Source of the DNA: Elephas maximus indicus
Lineage: Eukaryota; Chordata; Mammalia; Proboscidea; Elephantidae
Reading direction: 5' to 3'
DNA: 64,000 bases
Assembly (NCBI RefSeq): GCF_024166365.1
Contig: NC_064839.1
Location: 15,796,878 to 15,860,877, forward strand
Below are positions 23,236 to 31,500 of this stretch, in pieces. Both the position numbers and the translations under genes were made by a program. The notes beneath the pieces are model-generated. The model saw only the letters and a list, made by a program, of their open reading frames with translations, ran no database searches and was not told the origin of the DNA. The stretch's first letter is position 1; each line of letters opens with the position of its first letter.

Positions 23236-23425
23236 ATTCCGTTCCAGGAGCAGCTAAAAATCCATAAATTAAGGAAATTAACTGATGGGGCCTGCGGCGT
23301 CTTTGTAAGCTATTTAAATCTATAAATTTACAACATCTTCTGCATATATCAAGTAATTGAACTAACTGCAGGGATGTAACTTTAATGAGAAAATTTCCCC
23401 CATCTCCTGTAGTTCGAGTTCTAAA
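23236..23425. promoter_or_regulatory. AT-rich block at the 5' edge of the CpG island
   Basis: An abrupt 190-bp AT-rich segment between GC-rich DNA on both sides, with homeodomain-type cores (AATTAA, TAATTG) and several ATAAATT repeats. It has the texture of a deeply conserved non-coding element. No comparison could be run. Confidence 0.4.
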
Positions 23426-24214
23426 ATAAATAAATAAATAAAACCTTCCCTTAGGAGGAAAGTTTCTGCTTATTCCCGCTTGGAGAATTTACAGAAGCGC
23501 GGTCTGGGCGCTCCTTCCACGTGTGGGCTCCCCTAATCAAAGGACCTCGCTCCAGCCACCAGCCCGGGGCCTCCGGGCCGGCCCCCAGCGCCCCCCGTGA
23601 GCGCAGCCACCAGAGGGCGTCCAGGGCCAGACAGAGCTGGGGGTGCAGGCCCCAGCCAAGCACTCGGCCGGAGCGTACCCACCCTCCTGCGGGAGCCGGG
23701 CTCTGGCCTGGGCGCCCTCGGAGCCGGGCGGGGGCGCAGTGCAGGCCGAGCGCACTGGAGGCTCCTCGCTCGGTTTCCTAGGAGCCGGGAAACGGTCGAG
23801 GAGGAGAAGTGACGGGCGGGGCACAGGGAAAGAGGAAGGGGAGGAGGAGGTGGAAGAGGAAGAAGGGGCAGTCGACGCAGGGATCTGGGAGGGGCGCCCC
23901 GGGCGAAGGCCTAGGCGCCGCGGGAGCCTTGGCCGCAGACGTCTCCATAGCGTCGTGCGCGTAAAGGAAATGGCGCGTCTGGCCGCGGGCGGCCGGCTGG
24001 GCGCCCCCTGCCCGCCCTTCCCCCGCGGTGACCAAGCGCGTGTCCGCAGACGTCACGGGCAGCTCTGCTCCCCGGAGAGGGGCAGCCGGGACAGAGACCA
24101 GTGAGGGAGGCCGCGCAGGGGGAGGGGCGCCTGGCCGCCGGCCCCACTCCAACCCGGCCGACTCGCAGCCCAGTTTAACAAGTCCCGCCCCCACCCCCGG
24201 GCGCCGCGGCGGCT

Positions 24215-24360
24215 GCTGCTCTCCTCTTTGTAACCGAGGAGTCAAGAAATGTGAGAAACGTGCCCTGTGTTACTTATTTGGGAGCCGAAAATTTATGCCC
24301 AGCTGAAAGCGCCCGGGGAAATATTACATCAGATGAAATGACAATGATTAAAATCAGCTT
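24215..24360. promoter_or_regulatory. AT-rich promoter-proximal block inside the CpG island
   Basis: About 145 bp of AT-rich sequence interrupts the CpG island upstream of exon 1. It contains a cluster of TAAT/ATTA-like cores around 24,330-24,355. It could be a core enhancer or a nucleosome-free promoter segment; this is inference. Confidence 0.4.
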
Positions 24361-24689
24361 CTCCCCCACCCCCTCCCGAGCCCGGAGGAGGCCTGGGCGC
24401 CGCGTGGCCGGCCGGCGGGGGGCGGGGTTGGGCCGCCGAGGGCGCGAGGCCTGAGCGCACGGTTCCCGGGAGGGTCCTGGCGGGGGCCCAGCGGGAAGGC
24501 GCGGGTTCCGAGAGAGGCGGGTTGGAATCGCCCAGCAAAAGGAGGGGAAACAGCGCATTTTTGTCGCCTAGCGCGGCAGGCGCGGGCGCGCGGAGCTAAT
24601 TGCGACTCTAATCCTCTGCCCCGCGGCGCAGCCGAGCCCCGAGCCAGGAGTCGCCGCGCGCTCCCGCTCGCTCTCGCCGCGCTGGGTAA

Positions 24690-25136
24690 TTTGGAGCCGG
24701 ATCGCTGCCCTTCGCGTCCGGGCTCGGCCGCGGCAGGGCGCGGGCTACGGGGCGGAGTGGGGGGCTGGTTTTCTCCCCAGCAATCGGGGGAGGCCGCTGG
24801 AGAAAGAGGAGGGAGGAGAAGAGGTGGGAGCGGCGGGAGGGCAGCCGGAGAGCGGCGCGAAGAGGAGGCGGCGGCGGCGGCCGCGAGAAGGGGAGGAGGC
24901 GAGGGGAGGGGAGGCCCCGGCGCGCCGCGCCGCGAGGGGCCGCACGAATCGGGGGCTGGGGCGGGAGGGGTGGGTGGGGGGGAGGGCTGGGGGCGAGAGA
25001 GAAAGTAACTCCAGGACGAGACCGGAGCGACCCGCGCAGCAAGCACAGGAGGCAAGGTTGTGCCGGGTGCCGGAGACCCGGCAGCTGCGGGGGGCGGGGG
25101 CTGCGCCCAAGCCCGATCTGCCGCTCCTGCTCCGAG
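24690..25136 (+). other. KCTD15: KCTD15 exon 1, non-coding (5' end approximate)
   Basis: The 3' boundary is a strong donor, GAG|GTAAGC, at 25136/25137. The preceding sequence is GC-rich and contains no ATG from about 24,349 to 25,136, fitting 5' UTR. The 5' end given is only a guess. Exon 1 would splice to the acceptor at 28431/28432. Confidence 0.55.
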
Positions 25137-25769
25137 GTAAGCCCAGCGCGGCCCGCCACTGCACAACGCTGCGCACCCCTGCCCCCAAAGTGGCCACTAT
25201 CCCGAGAAAGTCGCCCAGCCCAGGGGCCGGACCTGGGCGGGGGCGGCTGCTTTGTCCCGGTGCTGGCGGCGCGGGGGCGCACAACACAAAGGCCTGGTGC
25301 GGGGGGTGCCCACGTGGGCCAGTCTTGGCCGTGGGTGGACCCTGCCCACGCGGGCAGGCGTCGAGCTCGAGCGGGCGGAGGGACGCGCAGGTCCCCGCAC
25401 TCTGGACCGGGCGCAGGGCGGAGCGTCTTGCGGGGCCATCGAGTTTCTGGGGTCAGAACCGGGCTTGGGCAGCTGGGGTTTCGGGATGAACAGGGCCCAG
25501 CTTGGCGCCCAAATCTGAGAAAAAGTCTCCAATGGGACAGATGTGCGTTCCCTGACACCCACCCTGCAAGTCCGCAACACGAAGGGAAAGCCGGTGCGCT
25601 GGCGGTCGAGTCCCGAGCGTGGGGTTCGGGGACGGGCCGTGCTCAGACCAGATCGCCACTTCCAGACCCGTGCTCCCCGCCCGCACCCCCTGCTTTGGAC
25701 GCGCGCACGGGGCACACACTCGCAACCCTCGCGCCCCTGCCAAAGCGTTTTACTATCTCCGGTCGCCCC

Positions 25770-25985
25770 CCCGTCCCCGACTGCAGAAAGATAAGCTTCA
25801 AGTTTTCACTCCGTGTCTCAAATGTGCATGAAGGAATTTAACTGCACGAGTGAATAACAGCATTAGTTTCAATTTTTTTTTTTTAATCCCGGCAACAATA
25901 AACTTTGAGAACAAAAGCGCTTTTACGTCGTTAATTAGGCGAGCTTCCCATCTGTGGTCTCAAAGTGTCTGCCTCTTGATTTAAC
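25770..25985. promoter_or_regulatory. AT-rich block in intron 1 with palindrome and homeodomain core
   Basis: AT-rich segment between CpG sub-islands. It contains CTTTGAG (TCF/LEF-like, about 25902), the perfect 12-bp palindrome AAAAGCGCTTTT (25913-25924) and TTAATTAG (about 25931-25938), and a T run at 25870-25884. It looks like a promoter-proximal enhancer; conservation is untested. Confidence 0.4.
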
Positions 25986-26279
25986 TGTCCCCCGCCCCGC
26001 CCCGCTGCACACTCCTCCCCGCCCGGCCAGGCGCTTCTGGTTCCACCGCCGCCTCCGCCCCGCGGCACCCGTGGGCCTCGGCCCAGCCGGCTCAGGCCTC
26101 TCGGAAGTTCACACCGGCCGGTGTGCTTCGAGGTGGAGCCGGCGCGCGCCAGGTGCCCAACCTGTCTCCACACGGCCCGCACCCTGGCCAATTCTGCAGC
26201 TCCCCCGCCCCCCGGCACCCTCGCCCCAGGCCGGCGCTCAGGGCGCGGAGCTGAGGGGAGCTCGCGAGCCGCCTTCTGT

Positions 26280-26460
26280 TTACCTTTTATGGTTAAAATA
26301 ACAGCTTCGCAAAGAAGCGACTTCACGAAGAAGCGATTTAGTGAAATCGTCTCAAGCTGCCGCAGCACAGCCAGTTTAATCGCCCCCAGAGAGCTGAACA
26401 ACTGCGAGCACAATGGGACACAAAATCATTTTGTGTGTAAATGAGCGTGGCATTCTGCTC
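26280..26460. promoter_or_regulatory. Palindrome-rich block in intron 1
   Basis: Holds three short inverted repeats: GCTTC-GCAAA-GAAGC (26304-26318), CGATTT-AGTG-AAATCG (26334-26349) and ACACAAAA-TCA-TTTTGTGT (26418-26436). It also has a SOX-type ACAATGG at 26410-26416. It sits just 3' of a CpG sub-island. Confidence 0.4.
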
Positions 26461-26630
26461 GCTTCCCTCTGCTCGGAAGGGCGGGGCTCGGTGGCGGGTG
26501 GGCGCACGGCCCGGGTCTCCCGCCGCCGCAGCTTAGAGAAACCGGTCAACACCTAGCCTGTTTGGAAACCCGCAGGCCCTCGCGCGCACTGCAGCCGAGG
26601 CCCCGGCAACAGGCGGTTTGGCCCCGCCTC

Positions 26631-28431
26631 GGGAGGCCGGGAAGCTCCAAGGTCGTGGGTTTGGATGCTCGTGTTGGTGGCATGAACTTGTGTCTCTTAC
26701 TGCGCCCACTTTTATGCTTCTGACCTCAACAGCGGTCTCAGGAAAAGGTCGTTGTCCAGCACCAATGGATTTGTCGGACGGAGCTCTGGAGGTTCGGGTC
26801 AAGGCGTAAAGCCTGGGGCTTCCAATGGTGAGTTGCCATGAACATGGTTGTGCTTGCTATGGAAAAAGGGCCGGTGAGAACAGGATGGGGCAGCTTTTGT
26901 CGGGGGTACTCTGTTAAATGTCACTTTGGATGTTGTGCTGACTGTAGGGAAAACCCTGTGCAGTCCTTGGGGAATTCCTTCCTGTTCAGTTTACCTCAGC
27001 TGAGTCTTTCCTTCTGACTCCTCCCTCAGCAGAGCCTCCCAGGGCACAAGAATCCATTCCTGAGGTCTCTTTTGGTTTCTCAGAACTTCCTTGAGATAGG
27101 TGACCTGGTTTTCTTTTTGTAAGCTGGCTGTAACTCAGGAACGCCCAAAGCACGGGGACCCAGAGCAGAACAGCCCCCCCAGTGGGGGTCGAAGTTAAAC
27201 ATCACTGTCTGCTGCTAGCTACACCCCCACCCCGCCTGCCAACAGCCATGTCAGTCGTAGGAAAGTACCCTTACTTATTTGCAGTGTGATTCTCATTGGA
27301 TCTTGGTCCACTTCTGGCAGTTGAATGCTGACTATCAAGGCACAAATTTTAGATGCCAGAGTTTAAGGGGAAAATCAGTCCCTTGGGTCCCAGGAATTTC
27401 ATTTGCTTGCTTTCTCAGCAGTTAAACCTGTGTGAAAACTAAATCCAGATTAGGCTTGTGGAGCCGTGTGTGCTTGTGTGTGTGTTCACAGATCAAAGTT
27501 CCTCCCCCGCCCCCCCAAGCGGAAGGGGCTGCAGAAACCTACCGTTCTCTACCCTTTGGCACTGGCCCTGTGAAGTGCCCTGGGGGTGGCTCCTAGGGAC
27601 TGAGGGTCAGTCTTATTTAAGGTGGTTTGTGACACAGAGGGCTCCCTGAGAGCCCAGGGAGGAGTGGAACCAGTCCATTAGCTGAGCGGCTGTCAGCTTC
27701 CTTCTGGCCCCTCTCTAAAGCCTGGGGGAGAGTGTCATGAGGGGTCTGGAAAACATTAGGCACAGAGGTGACCATCCCGGGACTCCAGGGAGAAACTGAG
27801 GTGCAGACTCGGCAAACAAAGACAGGTCTTCACTGCTGTTGAGAGTTTGTACAGGAGAGGTGGCTCCCCGAGTGATGGTCCCTCTTCCTGGTGCCCTGGC
27901 TTCCACGCGTCCGGCAGGCTGCAGCTGCACGTCCATGGGAGCGGGACGGGGTTGAGAGGTCCCCAGCCCCCCAGCCCATGGAAGGTGCAGAACCTTCCCC
28001 GAGCCTCGGTCCACAAGGCTCTCTGCTGATGCAAGAGGAGACACGCTTGGTAACGTGGCTCTAAACCAAAATACCAGGGAAATCAGATTTGTTCTGAAAC
28101 AGTTTGGGCCAATAATGGTGAGCATATGTTTCAGTACTGTCATTAGCTAAATTAACAGACATGGAGCTGCCCAGAAAACACATGTGTGAGTGCATGTGTG
28201 TAATTTGCCATGGCCCTGAGTCTTGCTTTGGGGGATGGGGAGACTGGTGTGTGGGGAGAAAGGATAGTGCCGGGTGGAATGTGGAGAGGAAGGGTTAGGT
28301 ATCTCAGGCGCTACATGGCACGGGGGCCCAGAGAGCGTGTGCAGAAAAAGATTCTCAGCATCTTTGACTCCATGGAAGACGCGTCTGCTGCCGAGTAAGC
28401 CCTCTGGTTTTGTTGGTGGTGCTCCCTGCAG
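26631..28431 (+). other. KCTD15: KCTD15 intron 1, remainder
   Basis: Unique intronic sequence. The only sub-feature is a donor-like ATG|GTGAGT at 26826/26827 that could end an alternative first exon. The acceptor at the right end is CTCCCTGCAG (28422-28431). Confidence 0.6.
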
Positions 28432-28524
28432 GTACTCTGGGCAGCGATGGAAGCCTAGATGCCTCACCGCAAGGAGCGGCCGAGTGGGTCCTCGCTTCAT
28501 GCACACAGCAGTGCCGGCGCCACG
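28432..28524 (+). CDS. KCTD15: KCTD15 exon 2: uORF, start codon, N-terminal 22 residues
   Basis: Acceptor CCCTGCAG at 28424-28431, donor ACG|GTGAGA at 28524/28525. Coding starts at ATG 28459 with [13 protein letters not shown], the N-terminus I recall for human KCTD15. An in-frame TAG (28456-28458) sits directly before the ATG, so the frame cannot extend upstream. That TAG also ends a 3-codon upstream ORF (ATG at 28447). The main ATG has poor context (T at -3, C at +4). Exon phase at the donor is 0 (66 coding bases). Confidence 0.85.
28447..28458 (+). promoter_or_regulatory. Upstream ORF Met-Glu-Ala-stop abutting the KCTD15 start
   Basis: ATG GAA GCC TAG lies inside exon 2. The ATG has G at -3 and G at +4, a strong initiation context, and its stop is immediately followed by the main ATG. 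It could limit initiation at Met1 and favour Met27. Confidence 0.6.
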
Positions 28525-31500
28525 GTGAGAGCCACCAGGGTGGGCTGGGTCAGTGGCCAGTGGCCCCTTCTTTGCCTCTTCCTGAGCGTCTGCTGACTGG
28601 CTACCCTTCCTCATGGTAGCAATGCTCAAGGGATAGCTGTTGACTGGCTGTACGATTATGTATTTTTTAAAACAAAAATGCTCTTAATTTGATGTGAAAT
28701 TTACTGCATGTATAAAACTTGATGCCTTCGGCGCTGAGGAAGTCACTAATTTAGAGGTGTCTCGTTACTGAGACAAACTTGCAAAAACCCCTGAATCCCA
28801 ATTCACAAATTGGTGATTCGTTTGTCAGGGGATATTTCACATCTAACACATAAGCCCGCGACCTTTAATTAGAATTTTGCAGTGTGTTTTATGCCCCTGG
28901 AGGCTGACACCTTGAAAATTTTTTTTCTTGATTTCTTATTGCTAATAAGCATCTTTCTTTTTTTTCCCTCTGGTACTTTGAAGAAAATGATGCAAATACA
29001 CTTAATTACAGTGGTGGCCGTAATTTGTCAGCTGAATATGTGATCAGGCATAGGCAGAAGTGATCTGATTAGATCTGTGATCACACTCGCTATAAAGGGA
29101 GTGCACAGCGCCATTGTGGAGAAACTCTTATTTTCTGCCTTGTTTCCATTTCCAGGAGGGAGGAAGCATGTCCCGGTTGTCTCTCACCCGGTCGCCTGTG
29201 TCTCCCCTGGCCGCCCAGGGGATTCCACTGCCAGCCCAGCTCACCAAGTCTAACGCGCCTGTGCACATTGATGTGGGCGGCCACATGTACACCAGCAGCC
29301 TGGCCACACTCACCAAATACCCTGACTCCAGGTAAGAGCCGAGCCCCTCGTAGCGCGAGGTACGCAGTGGTGAGGGGCAGCGTCAGCAGCCTATTGCCAG
29401 TGGGGCACTTCTCTGGCAGTCGACAGGGCAGGGCTGATGTAGACCCAGAGAGCTGAGCTCTGGGAGGCCAAGTTCACCTGTTGAAAGATGCTTCGCGCAG
29501 GGGCTCGTGACCCAGAGCTGGCAACCTCAGGAATGGTAGGTGGAGCTCCTGACCTGCTGGTAGAGGTCGCGGCCTTCAGATTCTTCTTGAGACTCAGGCT
29601 TGGCCTTTGCAGGGGACCGTTTTGTGAGTGATGCTGAATAGTTGTTGGTAGGGGTGAAAGGAGAAGTACTTAATCCTACTTCCGATTCTAACCTTTGTGG
29701 AAATACGCAAGGGGAGGGAGGAGGAGGAGCTGCAGGTTGCCATCTTTGTCTGCTTGGGTGGCCACCACCAGACTTGAAGGGATAGCAGCAGGCTCTCTTT
29801 GATGCTGGGGGTTGTGGTGGCCAGCTAGGTGGTTCCAGGACATTTGGGGATACCCGTAGCTGTGGATAAGCATGAGCCTTATATACTCATCAGTGGATGA
29901 AGTATCTGGCCAGGGCCTTGGCTGGGGGCTTGGGGATACCGCTCAGTAGGAATCTCCCCCATTCTGCCATGCCTCTGGGCCTGTGCCAGTCATTGGTGCC
30001 TCTCAGGGGGGTTCCCTTCTTGGGGAGGACCTGGTTTCCCTGTGGACATAGCAGCTACTGGCTGCATGATGTGCATGCTACTGGCTGCTTGCTCCTGGCA
30101 GAGCCAGGTGGTCTCCACTCTCCCTGGGGCTGTCAGAGGCTGAGCTCAGGAGGGTTGAGGCTGCAGGGGATCACCCCTGTTTTATACATTGAAATAACAA
30201 GAGGAGTTAATTAATCCCCCAGACACCAAGGGACTGTCTCTGGAAGCCTGCGTGCCGGGCTTGCTCCTTGTTGTCGGCGTGACTGCTCAGAGCAGGGATG
30301 CTTTGTGGTGCGTGGAGATGGCCGCTCCTGGAGGTGGCTGAGGGCTGGGTGGAGCCCTGCACATGGGCAGGGGTGTGCCCTTGAAGAGGACACTGGAGGT
30401 GGATGTGGAATTGAGGGAAGCTGGGGTACAGATGGCAGTTGGGGGTGCATTCCCTTATTCCAGCAGAGACTGCACCTGGAGCACTGGTGAACTTGGGGCT
30501 TTGGGGACAGGGCACAAGGCGGTGTCAGCAGTATTGGCGCGCACGCTTGCTTGCAGAGCCCTGTCTAGGACGGGAGATGGATTCTGCTTATTTAATTTCA
30601 ATTTTGCCTTCTGCGGCATTCCCAAGTTGTTTGAGATAGATCACGCCTTAATCGGTTGATGACATTTGTGAGTTAAATTTGTAAAACCCTTGCCCATGAC
30701 CCTTTTTTGATGAGTGTTTCCTGAAATCAGATACCTTTCCTTTCTGGAATGATCACAGTCCTGTCCTAGGGGAGGTGAGGGGAGCCCTCCCCACTCTTGT
30801 CTCCTGACAGTTGCCCAGGAGCAGAGTGGGCAGGGGGTGGTTGTCCTCTCCCAGGCCCACCAAGGTGGCTCGCTTCTTCCATCGTCCTGCTTTGAGGAGG
30901 GGATGCCCTTCCCCTTGGGTGTGGGACCCTTGGCCTGAAGATAGGCCCTGAGGGGTGGCCTTCTGCATTCTTTCGAGGCAGGGCCTCAAGATGAATCTGT
31001 TGTTTAGCCTGGGTGACATCTGGCTCAGAGGAGAGCTGCTCCAAGGCTTGAAGCTTTGGCCCAGAGACCAGAAGTTAGCGTGGCCTATAGGGCAGTGAGG
31101 ACTGGGTCCAAGAAACGGGCTGTGCAGCCGTGCTGGCAGGGGCCCCTCAGGTGTCTCCTCCCCTTACTGAATTCTTAAGATTTAAGAACTGGTTTCTAGC
31201 AATTCCGGAAAAGAAGATCAGTCCCTCACCCCGTGTCATTAATGAGTGAGTCACCTGGAGGTGGAGAACTAAGAGCACCAAGGACACCCAGGGGCTGCTG
31301 CATGTCAGCAGAGTCCCATGCCAGGTAGCTCTGTGGCAGTCAGGGGGCTCGTCCCTGCACCTGGGTCACTGTGTCCCTGGTACTATGCCTGGGCTTCTGG
31401 CTCTTGGGTAGCCAGGGTGGCTCCCACACAAGGAAGTGGAGAGCCTGAGTGCTAGGTGCCTCCTCTGGCCCCGCCCAGGAACAGCTATTGGTCCTCACAC

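Larger units (their letters stand above)
23530..26630 (+). promoter_or_regulatory. KCTD15: KCTD15 CpG island and promoter region
   Basis: CpG dinucleotides are dense over about 3 kb, in sub-islands at roughly 23.53-24.21, 24.37-25.76, 25.98-26.28 and 26.44-26.63 kb, separated by short AT-rich blocks. GC-box (GGGCGG-type) motifs are frequent, for example near 24,416-24,430 and 25,228, and no TATA box is evident. This architecture is typical of developmental regulator genes. The first splice donor of KCTD15 (25136/25137) lies inside. The exact transcription start is not determinable from sequence alone. Confidence 0.75.

Noticed and set aside
22591..23325. 244-codon + strand open frame upstream of KCTD15
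   Set aside because: It reads straight through a full AfroSINE with TSDs, so it is not an ancestral coding sequence.
24354..25558. Long overlapping open frames on the minus strand (270 and 316 codons) in the CpG island
   Set aside because: They are Pro/Ala/Arg-rich in all frames because GC-rich DNA lacks stop codons. There is no domain, splice or start-codon support, and the region is explained as promoter and 5' UTR.
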